Program-made: the position numbers and the translations under genes
Notes under the pieces: model-generated
Database searches by the model: none
Told to the model about the DNA's origin: nothing
Seen by the model: only the letters and a program-made list of their open reading frames with translations
DNA from: Novispirillum itersonii
GTDB taxonomy: Bacteria > Pseudomonadota > Alphaproteobacteria > Rhodospirillales > Rhodospirillaceae
Direction: 5' to 3'
DNA: 64,000 nucleotides
NCBI RefSeq assembly: GCF_014205675.1
Contig: NZ_JACIIX010000001.1
Span: forward strand, 296,989 to 360,988
Shown here: positions 52,918 through 62,620 of the stretch, piece by piece
Numbering within the stretch: the first letter of the stretch is position 1
How the letters are laid out: every line of letters starts with the position of its first letter

Positions 52918-53268
52918 TCAGCCCTTAAAATAAGTGGCCCGATCCATTTCCACCACCCGGACCGACACCTGAACCGCGGCCAGAGACCCCGGCAGGGCTG
53001 CCCGCAGATGGGCCACCGCAGCCTGCCCGACCGCCGTCAGGACTTCCGGCGACCGCCCGGTCAGCAGCCCAAGATCCAGATGCAGGACATCCTGCGGACC
53101 GGTCCCATCCCCCACCATCACCGCATCGGCAACGCGGATCTGGGTCTTGCAGTCCTGCAAGGCAGCCCCGGCCACAGACACCAGATCGGCATGAATCGCG
53201 GCCAGAGGGACCTTCAGGTCAACGGCAGACAACACGGACTGGGTACAGGTCAGTCGGTTCTGAGGCAT
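52918..53268 (-). CDS. 5-carboxymethyl-2-hydroxymuconate isomerase-like protein
   Basis: The 116-residue protein resembles the CHMI (HpaF) branch of the tautomerase superfamily, with LHLDLGLLTGRSPEVLTAVGQAAVAHL and VSVRVVEMDRATYFKG at the C-terminus. Removing Met exposes Pro (MPQNR), the catalytic base in this superfamily. GGAGAG lies 6 bases before ATG 53268. No other homoprotocatechuate genes are near, so its substrate is uncertain. It lies between rplQ and the protease on the same strand. Confidence 0.75.
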   Translation of the reverse strand: MPQNRLTCTQSVLSAVDLKVPLAAIHADLVSVAGAALQDCKTQIRVADAVMVGDGTGPQDVLHLDLGLLTGRSPEVLTAVGQAAVAHLRAALPGSLAAVQVSVRVVEMDRATYFKG

Positions 53269-53332
53269 CACATACTCTCCGGCAAGGTCAGACCCGGCTC
53301 AGAGTGCGCCGGGGTGGGGAACAAATGCAAGA

Positions 53333-53356
53333 GGGGCAGCCCCGTGGGGCCGCCCC
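53333..53356 (-). terminator. hairpin terminator after rplQ
   Basis: An 11-bp stem with one G-U pair (53333-53343 with 53346-53356) and a tight loop. The minus-strand U-tract is weak (TCTT); the plus-strand side has TTTT. It probably ends the rpoA-rplQ transcript. Confidence 0.7.
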
Positions 53357-53400
53357 TTTTACCGTCTCAGTCATCAGTCCGGAAGGACCGACAGCCTGAC

Positions 53401-53832
53401 TTATTCGCCAGCGGCTTCTTCAGCAGCGCGCTCAGCGGCGACGCGGGCCTTGTCAGAAGCGCCCTTGGCGGACAGATCGCGCTCGACCAGCTCGATCATG
53501 GCCATCGGGGCGGCGTCGCCATAACGGAAACCGGCCTTCAGAACGCGGGTGTAACCACCCTGACGGTCCTTGTAGCGGTCAGCGATGACAGAAAACAGCT
53601 TACGCACGACAGCGTCGTCACGCAGCATGGCAGCAGCCTGACGGCGGGCGTGCAGATCGCCACGCTTGCCGAGGGTGATCAGCTTCTCGACGACCGGACG
53701 CAGGTCCTTCGCCTTCGGCAGGGTGGTCTTGATCTGCTCGTGGGTGATCAGAGCAGCCGCCAGATTGGAGAACAGAGCCTTACGGTGGGAAGACGTACGG
53801 TTCAGCTTACGGCCGGACATACCATGACGCAT
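53401..53832 (-). CDS. rplQ: 50S ribosomal protein L17
   Basis: The 143-residue protein begins [46 protein letters not shown], the L17 signature, and carries an Ala/Glu-rich C-terminal tail of about 20 residues, common in alphaproteobacteria. It is the last gene of the ribosomal block. A 252-bp gap separates it from rpoA, longer than usual; I see no gene there. Confidence 0.97.
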   Translation of the reverse strand: MRHGMSGRKLNRTSSHRKALFSNLAAALITHEQIKTTLPKAKDLRPVVEKLITLGKRGDLHARRQAAAMLRDDAVVRKLFSVIADRYKDRQGGYTRVLKAGFRYGDAAPMAMIELVERDLSAKGASDKARVAAERAAEEAAGE

Positions 53833-54084
53833 GGTGCTTACCTTTCCTGTCTTGGCCCCGCGCACGGAGCCGATAGAACATCTCTGATCCCGCCGTCGTC
53901 CGGATGGACAGGGCGGTGCAGACCAGAGCCGGGGCCAAGGCCCCTGAAATGAAGGCGCAGTTCTATCCGTGCCCCCGGGGAAAAGCAACTGCTTTCGACG
54001 GAGCCCCCGGCTTTTAACCTCAAAAGAAAAAGCGGCAGAGTTGCCTCCACCGCTTTTCTCGACTGTCGCCAGATCCGGAAGAGC

Positions 54085-55101
54085 TTAGTACGGCTCTTCC
54101 AGCTTCTTGGCCAGATCTTCAATGTTTTCCGGCGGCCAGTTCGGAATATCCATCCCGAGGTGCAGGCCCATGTGCGCCAGAACTTCCTTGATCTCGTTCA
54201 GAGACTTACGGCCAAAGTTCGGGGTCCGCAGCATTTCGGCTTCGGTCTTCTGCACCAGATCGCCGATGTAGATGATGTTGTCGTTCTTCAGGCAGTTCGC
54301 CGAACGGACCGACAGTTCCAGTTCATCGACCTTGCGCAGCAGGTTCTTGTTGAACGGCAGATCGTCGTCCTTGCGCTCTTCGCTGGCAGCCTGCGGCTCT
54401 TCGAAGTTGATGAAGAGTTGCAGCTGATCCTGAAGAATACGGGCGGCGAGGGCAACGGCGTCTTCCGGGGTGACGGCACCGTTGGTTTCAACGTTCATCA
54501 CCAGCTTGTCATAGTCAGTGACCTGACCGACGCGGGCGTTCTCAACGCGGTACGACACACGGCGCACCGGCGCGAAGATCGAGTCGACCGGAATCAGACC
54601 GATCGGCGCATCTTCCGGACGGTTGGCGCTGGCGGCGACATAGCCCTTACCGGTGTTGACGGTCAGTTCCATGTTGAAGCTGGCGTTGGTGTCGAGATGA
54701 CAGATCACCAGATCCGGGTTCAGCACTTCGATATCAGCGCTGGATTCGATCTGACCGGCAGTGACGGCACCCGGGCCGGTGGCCTTCAGCGTCATCCGCT
54801 TCGGACCTTCGCCGTGCATACGCAGAGCCAGGGTCTTCACGTTCAGAATGATATCGGTGACATCTTCACGGACGCCCGCGACGGACGAGAACTCGTGCAG
54901 AACGCCTTCGATATGGATGGCCGTCACGGCAGCACCCTGCAGGGACGACAGCAACACGCGACGCAGCGCGTTACCGAGGGTCATACCAAAGCCGCGTTCC
55001 AGCGGTTCGGCAACCACAGTGGCAGAACGGGCCGGGTCTCCGCCGGGCTCCACGTTCAGCTTGGACGGTTTGATCAGTTCCTGCCAGTTCTTCTGGATCA
55101 C
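54085..55101 (-). CDS. rpoA: RNA polymerase alpha subunit
   Basis: The 338-residue protein starts with GTG ([18 protein letters not shown]), which matches the alphaproteobacterial start; the frame extends further but a GAGGG site lies 8 bases before this GTG. The N-terminal domain ([26 protein letters not shown]) dimerises and the C-terminal domain ([26 protein letters not shown]) binds UP elements and activators. Between it and rpsK is an unusually long 482-bp gap with a terminator, so it may have its own promoter. Confidence 0.97.
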   Translation of the reverse strand: MIQKNWQELIKPSKLNVEPGGDPARSATVVAEPLERGFGMTLGNALRRVLLSSLQGAAVTAIHIEGVLHEFSSVAGVREDVTDIILNVKTLALRMHGEGPKRMTLKATGPGAVTAGQIESSADIEVLNPDLVICHLDTNASFNMELTVNTGKGYVAASANRPEDAPIGLIPVDSIFAPVRRVSYRVENARVGQVTDYDKLVMNVETNGAVTPEDAVALAARILQDQLQLFINFEEPQAASEERKDDDLPFNKNLLRKVDELELSVRSANCLKNDNIIYIGDLVQKTEAEMLRTPNFGRKSLNEIKEVLAHMGLHLGMDIPNWPPENIEDLAKKLEEPY

Positions 55102-55583
55102 GGGCGCACCCTCTTGCTTAACGGGGCCTAATCGAAAACTGACCATAATGGCGTCAGGCGAGACCACCATCTGGTCCGGGGCAGTGTTGCGGTACTGGCC
55201 GATCATTACACAGTTTCAGCGGGATAGAATCCGCAAATTCCGGTATTGGCATTCAGCCGGGGTCTGTCACCGGGCACGCACCCGGGGACGACATCTGCAA
55301 CAGGCACCCCTTAACAACTGACAGATACCCCGGTTGGAAGAGGGATCTGTGTACTCTCTTGGGTCCTGAAAGCCGGACCTGAAGCGGGTCAACACGCGGT
55401 CTTACTGTCCATCAGGGGAACTATCCGGGCACGGTCAACAGAACGGTGCAGATAGACCCTGACGGATACGGCAGGCCTGAAACAAACCTGGGTCAAGCAA
55501 CAAACCGAATGGACATCACGCCAAAACCGCCTTGCCCCGGACTGATATCCGGGGCGGCGGTTCCAGGTATACGGCCTGTAGGA
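55102..55583 (-). other. 482-bp gap between rpsK and rpoA
   Basis: This is much longer than the usual rpsK-rpoA spacer. It contains a hairpin terminator at 55523-55562. On the minus strand TTGACC words occur (rc of 55386-55391 and 55433-55438) that could be -35 boxes for a separate rpoA promoter, but no good -10 was found at the right spacing. No convincing small gene is visible. Confidence 0.5.
55523..55562 (-). terminator. hairpin terminator between rpsK and rpoA
   Basis: A two-part stem AACCGCC-g-CCCCGGA / TCCGGGG-caa-GGCGGTT with a 6-base loop, followed by TTTT on the minus strand. It lies 22 bp beyond the rpsK stop and could reduce readthrough into rpoA. Confidence 0.75.
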
Positions 55584-55976
<393 letters not shown>

Positions 55977-55999
55977 TGCCGATAGCCTTCCTTACCTGA

Positions 56000-56368
56000 T
56001 TACTTCTTCTTGCCAGCGATCGGCTTGGCAGGGCCCTTGCGGGTACGGGCGTTGGTGTGGGTGCGCTGACCACGGACCGGCAGGCCCTTACGGTGACGCA
56101 GACCACGGTAGCAACCCAGATCCATCAGGCGCTTAATGTTCATCGCAACTTCACGGCGGAGGTCACCTTCCACCTTGTAATCACGGTCAATCAGCTCGCG
56201 CAGACGCAGGACGTCTTCATCGGACAGCTGGTTCACGCGGATGCTGTCAGCAAACCCGAGGGAGCTGCAGATATCCTGAGCGTGCTTCGGCCCGATGCCA
56301 TAGATATAGGTAAGCGCAATAAGCACGCGCTTATTGCTCGGAATGTTAACGCCAGCGATACGCGCCAA
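56000..56368 (-). CDS. rpsM: 30S ribosomal protein S13, TTG start
   Basis: The 122-residue protein begins with TTG followed by [25 protein letters not shown], the conserved S13 N-terminus, so the start is not in doubt. GAGGAG lies 8 bases upstream. The C-terminus ([24 protein letters not shown]) is canonical. It heads a separate transcript from a sigma70-like promoter at 56463-56490. A weak start codon on an early gene of a ribosomal operon could help set its level. Confidence 0.97.
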   Translation of the reverse strand: MARIAGVNIPSNKRVLIALTYIYGIGPKHAQDICSSLGFADSIRVNQLSDEDVLRLRELIDRDYKVEGDLRREVAMNIKRLMDLGCYRGLRHRKGLPVRGQRTHTNARTRKGPAKPIAGKKK

Positions 56369-56462
56369 AGCCCGTACTCCTCAATGTCGCAGCGGTACGC
56401 TAGACCGCCATAGGTGATCATCCACAGGGACAAGCCCGGATGGGAAACTCGGAAGGTGCGCG

Positions 56463-56490
56463 ATTATATGCATTCCGCACCCTGAGTCAA
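56463..56490 (-). promoter_or_regulatory. sigma70-type promoter of rpsM-rpsK
   Basis: On the minus strand TTGACT (56485-56490) and TATAAT (56463-56468) are separated by 16 bp. The predicted start is near 56456, giving a leader of about 90 bases before the rpsM TTG. The match to consensus is the best in the window. Confidence 0.85.
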
Positions 56491-56625
56491 CGCCTGCCCC
56501 AAAACAAAAGCAGCTCTTTGCGGGAGCTTCCGCTCCGGACCTCTGTCCGGGAACGGTCTGACCGAGTCCTTTTTCCCTGTCCGTCCTCAGACCGAACTGA
56601 AAAAAGCCATCGGATCAAAGGGAAG

Positions 56626-56652
56626 CCGCTATCCAGACACACTGGAAAGCGG
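56626..56652 (-). terminator. probable terminator after adk
   Basis: CCGCTATCCAG (56626-56636) pairs with CTGGAAAGCGG (56642-56652) with one mismatch and a 5-base loop. On the minus strand a pyrimidine-rich but broken T-tract follows. Confidence 0.55.
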
Positions 56653-56663
56653 CCGGTCCCCGG

Positions 56664-57320
56664 TCACGATCCCAGAATAGTTTCCAGATCGCCCGTTACA
56701 ACATCGATGTCACGGGTGCCATCGACCACATGAAGAAGCTTCTGCGCCTCATAATACGGCAGCAGCGGTGCTGTCTGAGCGTGATAAGCCTCGAGTCGGC
56801 TCGTCACCGTCTCAGCATTATCATCGGCGCGACGCTTAAATTCAGTGCCACCGCAGGAGTCGCAGACACCGTCAACAGACGGCGTCTTGAACGAGTCGTG
56901 GTAACCTTGGCCGCACTTGGCACAGGTGAAACGCCCCGTGATCCGCTCGACCAGAAGCGAATCGGGAACACGCAGCTCAATCACCGCATCCAGAGCAAGG
57001 TCCCGGTCCTTGAGAAGGACATCAAGAGCCTCGGCCTGCGCCACAGTGCGCGGAAAGCCGTCGAGGATGAACCCATTCCGGGTGTCCTCATCGCCAAGGC
57101 GGTCGGCGATGATTCCGATGACAATGTCATCAGAGACCAGCTTCCCGGCATCCATTACAGCCTTGGCTTTCTTGCCGGTTTCAGTCCCGGCGGCAATGGC
57201 GGCACGCAGCATATCGCCGGTGGAAAGTTGGACGATGCCATACTTTTCCTGCAAACGCTGCGCCTGGGTTCCCTTCCCTCCTCCGGGCGGGCCCATGAAT
57301 ATCAGGCGTTTCCCCTTCAT
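56664..57320 (-). CDS. adk: adenylate kinase, zinc-LID type
   Basis: The 218-residue enzyme converts AMP and ATP to two ADP. It has the P-loop GPPGGGKGT, the AMP site LSTGDMLRAAI and DGFPRTVAQAE, and a LID with four Cys (133, 136, 153, 156; CAKC and CDSC) likely to bind zinc. ATG 57320 follows the secY stop with one base between; a GTG at 57329 with a strong AAGGGG site is the alternative start and would overlap secY. Its place after secY is standard for the spc operon. Confidence 0.96.
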   Translation of the reverse strand: MKGKRLIFMGPPGGGKGTQAQRLQEKYGIVQLSTGDMLRAAIAAGTETGKKAKAVMDAGKLVSDDIVIGIIADRLGDEDTRNGFILDGFPRTVAQAEALDVLLKDRDLALDAVIELRVPDSLLVERITGRFTCAKCGQGYHDSFKTPSVDGVCDSCGGTEFKRRADDNAETVTSRLEAYHAQTAPLLPYYEAQKLLHVVDGTRDIDVVTGDLETILGS

Positions 57321-57321
57321 C

Positions 57322-58665
57322 TTATCCACGCTTCCCCTTGAGTTTTGCTTTCTTGATCAGCCCTTCGTACTGATGGGCCAACAGGTGCGACTGAATCTGC
57401 GCCACGGTGTCCATCGTGACGGTCACAACAATCAGCAGACTGGTTCCGCCAAAGTAGAACGGGACACTGAGGCGGCTGATCAGGATTTCCGGCAGGACCG
57501 AAATAAACACCAGATAGGCCGCACCGATCACCGTCAGACGGGTCAGAACGTAGTCAAGATAGTCGGAAGTGTTCTTTCCCGGGCGGATCCCCGGAATGAA
57601 CCCGCCATGCTTCTTCAGGTTTTCGGCGGTGTCATGCGGATTGAACACCACAGCGGTATAGAAGAAGGAGAAGAAAACGATCAAAGCGACAAACATCGCA
57701 ATGTACAGCGGCTGACCATGGCCAAGCCACGCGGTGATGGTCTGAAGCCACCCCGGCCCCTGCCCGGCGGTAAAGCTGGCGATGGTCGTCGGAAGCAACA
57801 GGATCGACGACGCAAAAATCGGCGGGATCACCCCGGAGGTGTTGATCTTCAGCGGAAGATGGGTGCTCTCCCCGCCGTAAATCTTATTGCCAACCTGACG
57901 CTTCGGATACTGCACCAGAATGCGCCGCTGGGCGCGTTCCATGAACACGATGAACGCGATCACGCCGACAGCCATCAGCAGAAGGGCGACGATGACAATC
58001 GGGTGCAGCGCCCCGGTCCGGCCCAGTTCCAGCGTCGAGGCAAGGGCGTGCGGAAGGTTGGCGACGATCCCGGCGAAAATGATCAGGGACGTACCATTCC
58101 CCACACCACGCGCGGTAATCTGCTCGCCAAGCCACATCAGGAACAGCGTGCCGCCGGTCAGGGTCACAACCGTGATAAAACGGAAGAACAGACCTGGATC
58201 CAACACGACAGACCCGGCGCTGCTGGTCATCGTCTCCAGACCGACCGCAATCGAGTAAGCCTGTAGCACGGTGATCAGAACAGTCAGATACCGGGTATAC
58301 TGATTGATCTTCTTACGGCCCGACTCGCCTTCTTTCTTCAGGCCTTCCATTGACGGCACAATGGTCGTCATCAGCTGCATGATGATCGAGGCCGAAATGT
58401 ACGGCATGATGTTCAGGGCAAAGATGGTCATACGGCTGAGCGCACCACCGGCCAGCATATCGAACATGCCGAGAATACCGCCGCGGTTGCGGGCGAAAAC
58501 ATCGGCAAGGGCATGCGGGTCAATCCCCGGCAACGGAATATAGGTTCCGAGTCGGTAGACAATGAGGGCGCCCAGGGTAAACCAAATGCGCTTCTTCAAC
58601 TCTGTGGCCTGGGCGAACATTCCCCAGTTCAGGTTCGCGGCGAGCTGCTCGGCGGCGGAAGCCAT
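57322..58665 (-). CDS. secY: SecY protein-export channel
   Basis: The 447-residue protein has ten membrane helices and the landmarks RIWFTLGALIVYRLGTYIPLPGIDP (helix 1), a plug region GGALSRMTIFALNIMPYISASIIMQL and KKHGGFIPGIRPGKNT before helix 9. It forms the translocon with SecE and SecG. Its usual place, directly after rplO, is interrupted here by 345 bp containing two terminators, so it may have its own promoter. Confidence 0.97.
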   Translation of the reverse strand: MASAAEQLAANLNWGMFAQATELKKRIWFTLGALIVYRLGTYIPLPGIDPHALADVFARNRGGILGMFDMLAGGALSRMTIFALNIMPYISASIIMQLMTTIVPSMEGLKKEGESGRKKINQYTRYLTVLITVLQAYSIAVGLETMTSSAGSVVLDPGLFFRFITVVTLTGGTLFLMWLGEQITARGVGNGTSLIIFAGIVANLPHALASTLELGRTGALHPIVIVALLLMAVGVIAFIVFMERAQRRILVQYPKRQVGNKIYGGESTHLPLKINTSGVIPPIFASSILLLPTTIASFTAGQGPGWLQTITAWLGHGQPLYIAMFVALIVFFSFFYTAVVFNPHDTAENLKKHGGFIPGIRPGKNTSDYLDYVLTRLTVIGAAYLVFISVLPEILISRLSVPFYFGGTSLLIVVTVTMDTVAQIQSHLLAHQYEGLIKKAKLKGKRG

Positions 58666-58821
58666 GCGGTACTCCGGTTCTGATCAGACAGGACGGCCGG
58701 AAGGCCGTCTATAAATGGACAGCAGCGGGTGAGCTGCCACGCGGACATTCATCAACATCTTCAAAACGCCACGCCGCCCAGACAATTCTGCCCAGGCTAC
58801 GGCTTTCCGAAGATCACACCG

Positions 58822-58848
58822 TTTATACCCGGATGTCTCCGCTGGCAA
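58822..58848 (-). promoter_or_regulatory. candidate promoter for secY-adk
   Basis: On the minus strand TTGCCA and TATAAA are separated by 15 bp, shorter than ideal. It lies downstream of both rplO terminators and upstream of secY, where a promoter would be needed. Confidence 0.4.
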
Positions 58849-58930
58849 CCCTTTAGCGTCGACAGGATGACATTCCGTGCACTTCGCGGACATCAACGGC
58901 CTACGGTTTCCGTGCCCGATGGTGACAGCC

Positions 58931-58953
58931 AAAAAAAAATCCCCTTCCGGGGA
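58931..58953 (-). terminator. second terminator after rplO
   Basis: TCCCC (58940-58944) pairs with GGGGA (58949-58953) over a 4-base loop and is followed on the minus strand by nine T (58931-58939). Short stem but a strong U-tract. Confidence 0.8.
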
Positions 58954-58965
58954 CAAAAGGATCAC

Positions 58966-58996
58966 AAAATAAAACGGCGGACCTGATGGCCCGCCG
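58966..58996 (-). terminator. first terminator after rplO
   Basis: CGGCGGACC (58975-58983) pairs with GGCCCGCCG (58988-58996), with one G-U pair and a 4-base loop. On the minus strand TTTTATTTT follows. It starts only 15 bp beyond the rplO stop. Confidence 0.88.
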
Positions 58997-59010
58997 CTTC
59001 ATTATCACGT

Positions 59011-59499
59011 TTACTCAGCAGCAGCTTCAGCAGCAGCGGAGGGAACCAGAACGGTAACCTTACCGCCCAGCTTCTCAATCGCTTCAAGAGCCGGCTTGGA
59101 GGCACCGGCGACTTCAAAGTCAGCCTTCACCTTCAGCTCACCGTTGCCCAGCAGACGGACACCGTCCTTAGCGCGACGGATCACACCGGCCTTCACCAGA
59201 GCTTCAGCATCGATGGTCGCGGACACGTCGAGACGGCCGGCATCGATGAACGCCTGAATACGGCCAAGGTTCACACCGACATAGTCCTTACGGAAAATGT
59301 TGGTGAAACCGCGCTTCGGCAGACGACGATAGATGGGCATCTGCCCGCCTTCGAAGCCATTGATGGAAACGCCGGTACGGGACTTCTGACCCTTGACGCC
59401 ACGGCCACCGGTCTTGCCCTTGCCAGAGCCGATACCACGGCCGACACGGATGCGGGCCTTGGTAGCGCCCGCGTTATCACGGAGTTCGTTCAGTTTCAT
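59011..59499 (-). CDS. rplO: 50S ribosomal protein L15
   Basis: The 162-residue protein starts [41 protein letters not shown], the Gly/Lys-rich L15 N-terminus, and ends in an Ala/Glu tail. It is last of the tightly packed spc genes; two terminators follow. The 66-bp gap to rpmD is the longest among rplP-rplO. Confidence 0.98.
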   Translation of the reverse strand: MKLNELRDNAGATKARIRVGRGIGSGKGKTGGRGVKGQKSRTGVSINGFEGGQMPIYRRLPKRGFTNIFRKDYVGVNLGRIQAFIDAGRLDVSATIDAEALVKAGVIRRAKDGVRLLGNGELKVKADFEVAGASKPALEAIEKLGGKVTVLVPSAAAEAAAE

Positions 59500-59565
59500 T
59501 TGGAAGGATCCTACTATAAAACCCCAGAAGAGCGGAGGACATCCTCCGCTCTTCCAAGTCGGCTA

Positions 59566-59754
59566 TTACGCCTCTTCGACCTTCAGCAGGTGAGCAACCT
59601 TGGCAATCATGCCGCGCACCGACGGAGTATCCTCCAGGGTGCTGGTGCGGTGCAGCTTGTTCAGGCCCAGACCAATCAGGGTGGCACGCTGATCGGCACG
59701 ACGGCCGATCGGGGAACCCACCTGAGTAACGGTCACAGTGTTCTTCTCAGCCAT
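59566..59754 (-). CDS. rpmD: 50S ribosomal protein L30
   Basis: The 62-residue protein has [31 protein letters not shown] and [16 protein letters not shown], the L30 pattern of the bacterial short form. It lies 11 bp after rpsE, between rpsE and rplO as in most bacteria. Confidence 0.98.
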   Translation of the reverse strand: MAEKNTVTVTQVGSPIGRRADQRATLIGLGLNKLHRTSTLEDTPSVRGMIAKVAHLLKVEEA

Positions 59755-59765
59755 GCTTCCTCTCC

Positions 59766-60395
59766 TTATTCAGCAGAGGCGGCATCGTTGGCCGCATCAG
59801 CGCCCACGGCACCGGCAGCGGCTTCACGACGGCTGACGATTTCGCCAACCTTCTTGTTCCGCTTCGCCGCAACCATGCGCGGGCTTTCCAGGTTAACCAG
59901 GGCGTCAAACGTCGCCTTGATCATGTTGTACGGGTTGGCAGTGCCAATGCACTTTGCCACCACGTCCTGAACGCCCATGGTTTCGAAGATGGCGCGCATC
60001 GGGCCACCCGCGATGATGCCGGTACCGGCCGGAGCCGAACGCAGCAGCACGCGGCCGGCACCGAAGTGGCCGTTCACGTCATGATGCAGGGTGCGGCCTT
60101 CGCGCAGCGGAACCCGAATCATCTGGCGCTTAGCCTGTTCGGTCGCCTTACGAATGGCTTCCGGGACTTCACGGGCTTTGCCGGTACCGAAACCGACGCG
60201 ACCCTTGGAGTCACCCACCACAACCAGAGCAGCGAAGGCGAACCGACGGCCACCCTTCACAACTTTGGCAACACGGTTAATATGTACGAGCTTATCAACG
60301 AACTCGTCGTCGCGCTCGCGCTCCCGTTCGGAAGCGCGGTCTCGTTTGTCGCGCCGATCCTTCGGTTCGCGCTCAGCAGTCGGGGTACGTGCCAT
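59766..60395 (-). CDS. rpsE: 30S ribosomal protein S5
   Basis: The 209-residue protein has an Arg/Glu/Asp-rich N-terminal extension of about 30 residues ([18 protein letters not shown]), then the S5 core [19 protein letters not shown] and [20 protein letters not shown], and an Ala-rich tail. The charged extension makes it longer than E. coli S5 (167). It lies 12 bp after rplR. Confidence 0.98.
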   Translation of the reverse strand: MARTPTAEREPKDRRDKRDRASERERERDDEFVDKLVHINRVAKVVKGGRRFAFAALVVVGDSKGRVGFGTGKAREVPEAIRKATEQAKRQMIRVPLREGRTLHHDVNGHFGAGRVLLRSAPAGTGIIAGGPMRAIFETMGVQDVVAKCIGTANPYNMIKATFDALVNLESPRMVAAKRNKKVGEIVSRREAAAGAVGADAANDAASAE

Positions 60396-60407
60396 CTCGA
60401 CTATCCT

Positions 60408-60770
60408 TTAGAACGAAAGTCCGCCTTCGCGCGCCGCATCCGCCAGGGCTTTCACCCGGCCGTGGTAGATGTAACCACCACGATCGAACACGACAACATT
60501 CACGCCAGCCTTAACGGCCCGCTCTGCCACCAGCTTACCGACAGCAGCAGCAGCAGAGAGGTCAGCGCCGGTCTTCAGCTGTTCCCGCAGATCCTTGTCC
60601 AGGGTCGAGGCGGCGGCAACGGTGACACCGTTAACGTCGTCAATAACCTGAGCATAGATATGCTTGGAAGAGCGGAACACCGAGAGGCGCGGGCGCCCGG
60701 CGGACTTCTTCTTGAGCTGATACCGCACACGGGAGCGGCGGCGCTCGAAAAGAGAAAGATTCTTCGCCAT
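60408..60770 (-). CDS. rplR: 50S ribosomal protein L18
   Basis: The 120-residue protein has [34 protein letters not shown] and [26 protein letters not shown], the L18 pattern; it binds 5S rRNA. It lies 12 bp after rplF. Confidence 0.98.
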   Translation of the reverse strand: MAKNLSLFERRRSRVRYQLKKKSAGRPRLSVFRSSKHIYAQVIDDVNGVTVAAASTLDKDLREQLKTGADLSAAAAVGKLVAERAVKAGVNVVVFDRGGYIYHGRVKALADAAREGGLSF

Positions 60771-60782
60771 TTCCGTTCGCCC

Positions 60783-61319
60783 TTACTTCTTCTTGCCTTC
60801 CTTACGCAGGATCTGTTCGCCAGCGTACTTCACACCCTTGCCCTTGTAGGGCTCCGGCGGACGATAGCCGCGAATTTCGGAGGCAATCTGACCGACAATC
60901 TGCTTGTCAGTGCCCGAAATTTCGATCTGCGTAGGAGCCGGGGTCTTAATGGTCACGCCTGCCGGGATCGGAAGAACCACGTCATGCGAGAACCCAAGAG
61001 CCAGCTGCAGGTTGGAACCCTGCACGGCAGCCTTGTAACCAACACCAACGATTTCCAGGTTTTTCTGGAAACCGACCGACACACCCTTCACCAGATTGGC
61101 GATACGGGCGCGGGTGGTACCCCACATCATGCGGGCACGCTTGGAGCTATTCAGCGGCTGGACGACAACTTTGTTGTCTTCAACCTTCGTGTCCACCAGG
61201 TCGGGGGACAGCACGAACTTCAGTTCGCCGAGCTTCCCCTTGGCCGTGATCACGCCTTCGGCGATGGTCACGGTCACGCCCTGGGGCACCTCGACGGGGT
61301 ATTTACCAACGCGAGACAT
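60783..61319 (-). CDS. rplF: 50S ribosomal protein L6
   Basis: The 178-residue protein has the two L6 domains and the conserved C-terminal [20 protein letters not shown]. It sits near the factor-binding site of the large subunit. It lies 12 bp after rpsH. Confidence 0.98.
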   Translation of the reverse strand: MSRVGKYPVEVPQGVTVTIAEGVITAKGKLGELKFVLSPDLVDTKVEDNKVVVQPLNSSKRARMMWGTTRARIANLVKGVSVGFQKNLEIVGVGYKAAVQGSNLQLALGFSHDVVLPIPAGVTIKTPAPTQIEISGTDKQIVGQIASEIRGYRPPEPYKGKGVKYAGEQILRKEGKKK

Positions 61320-61331
61320 CCTGGGCCCTCC

Positions 61332-61730
61332 TTAGAACACGCGGGCGATCACTTCGCCGCCGACGTTGGCCTGACGGGCTTCATGATCGCTCATCACACC
61401 GCGCGGGGTGGACAGGATCGAGATGCCCAGACCGTTATAAACCTTCGGCAGGTCTTTGATCTTGGAGTAGGTACGACGGCCCGGCTTGGAAACGCGAGTG
61501 ATTTCCTTAATAACCGGCTGACCTTCGTGATACTTCAGTTCGATGCGCAGTTCATCAATGCCAGTACGAACGTTGTAACGCTCGTAGCCACGGATGTAAC
61601 CTTCACGCACCAGCACATCCAGAACGGTGGAGCGCAGCTTGGAAGCGGGAGAGACAACGCTCGACTTCCCTGCGCGCTGGCCGTTGCGGATACGGGTGAG
61701 CATATCGCCCAACGGATCAGTCATAGACAT
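61332..61730 (-). CDS. rpsH: 30S ribosomal protein S8
   Basis: The 132-residue protein starts [25 protein letters not shown] and ends [26 protein letters not shown], the conserved S8 ends. AGGAGG lies 7 bases before ATG 61730. In E. coli S8 represses its own operon by binding the spc mRNA; I did not identify that site here. Confidence 0.98.
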   Translation of the reverse strand: MSMTDPLGDMLTRIRNGQRAGKSSVVSPASKLRSTVLDVLVREGYIRGYERYNVRTGIDELRIELKYHEGQPVIKEITRVSKPGRRTYSKIKDLPKVYNGLGISILSTPRGVMSDHEARQANVGGEVIARVF

Positions 61731-61742
61731 GGTCTGTCCTCC

Positions 61743-62048
61743 TTACCAGCTCGACTTGACCATGCCCGGGATCTGACCGCGGGACGCAAGGTCACGCAGC
61801 ATGACACGGGCCATCTTGAACTTACGGTAAACGGCACGCGGACGGCCGGTCACTTCGCAACGGTTACGATAGCGAATCTTGGCAGAGTTACGCGGCAGGG
61901 TCGCCAGCTTCAACACGGCCATGAACCGATCTTCCGGGGAAGTCTCGCGGTTCTTGATGATCGCCTTCAGCGCGGCACGGCGGGCAGCGAACTGCTTGGC
62001 CAGACGGGCGCGCTTCTTATTCTTCTCGACAGAGCTAACCTTCGACAT
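61743..62048 (-). CDS. rpsN: 30S ribosomal protein S14, zinc-free form
   Basis: The 101-residue protein has [30 protein letters not shown] at its C-terminus with only one Cys, so it is the long, zinc-independent (C-minus) S14. It lies 15 bp after rplE. This form does not depend on zinc, unlike the short CxxC paralog some bacteria carry under Zur control. Confidence 0.97.
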   Translation of the reverse strand: MSKVSSVEKNKKRARLAKQFAARRAALKAIIKNRETSPEDRFMAVLKLATLPRNSAKIRYRNRCEVTGRPRAVYRKFKMARVMLRDLASRGQIPGMVKSSW

Positions 62049-62063
62049 GTCTCAGTCTCCGCC

Positions 62064-62609
62064 TCACGCCTTGACGAACGGCACGCCGAACTGCACCAGC
62101 AGTTCGCGGGCTTCGTCGTCGGTCTTCGCGGTGGTGCAGATGGTGATATCCATCCCACGAACCTTGTCGACCTGGTCGTAAGCAATTTCCGGGAAAATGA
62201 TCTGCTCTTTCAGGCCCATGTTGTAGTTACCACGGCCATCAAAAGCTTTCCCGTTCAGACCACGGAAGTCACGCACGCGCGGCAGCGCAATGTTGACGAG
62301 TCGGTCGAGGAATTCATACATGCGGTCGGCACGAAGAGTGACCTTGGCACCGATAACCATGCCTTCACGCAGCTTGAAAGCGGCGATCGACTTGGTGGCG
62401 CGGGTCAGGATCGGCTTCTGGCCCGAGATCGCGGTCAGGTCGGTGATAGCACCTTCCATCTTCTTACGATCAAGAGCAGCTTCACCAACGCCCATGTTAA
62501 TGACGATCTTGGTCAGCTTCGGCACTTCCATCGGGTTGGTGTACCCGAACTTTTCCTGAAGAGCCTTGCGAACAGCGGTCTGATAGTGGTTCTGCAGACG
62601 TGCAGCCAT
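62064..62609 (-). CDS. rplE: 50S ribosomal protein L5
   Basis: The 181-residue protein has [24 protein letters not shown] and [30 protein letters not shown], the L5 pattern. It binds 5S rRNA and touches the P-site tRNA. It lies 11 bp after rplX. Confidence 0.98.
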   Translation of the reverse strand: MAARLQNHYQTAVRKALQEKFGYTNPMEVPKLTKIVINMGVGEAALDRKKMEGAITDLTAISGQKPILTRATKSIAAFKLREGMVIGAKVTLRADRMYEFLDRLVNIALPRVRDFRGLNGKAFDGRGNYNMGLKEQIIFPEIAYDQVDKVRGMDITICTTAKTDDEARELLVQFGVPFVKA

Positions 62610-62620
62610 CGGTCGTCTCC

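Larger units (their letters stand above)
56369..56663 (-). other. intergenic region adk to rpsM
   Basis: About 295 bp holding the adk terminator-like hairpin (56626-56652) and the rpsM promoter (56463-56490), with a leader of about 90 bases. Two GC-rich hairpins lie between them (near 56515-56560). No small gene is evident. Confidence 0.6.
58666..59010 (-). other. 345-bp gap between rplO and secY
   Basis: Besides the two terminators (58931-58953 and 58966-58996) the gap holds a candidate secY promoter on the minus strand, TATAAA (58822-58827) with TTGCCA 15 bp upstream, and a hairpin GACGGCC/GGCCGTC (58693-58710) in the secY leader. No gene is evident. Confidence 0.6.
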
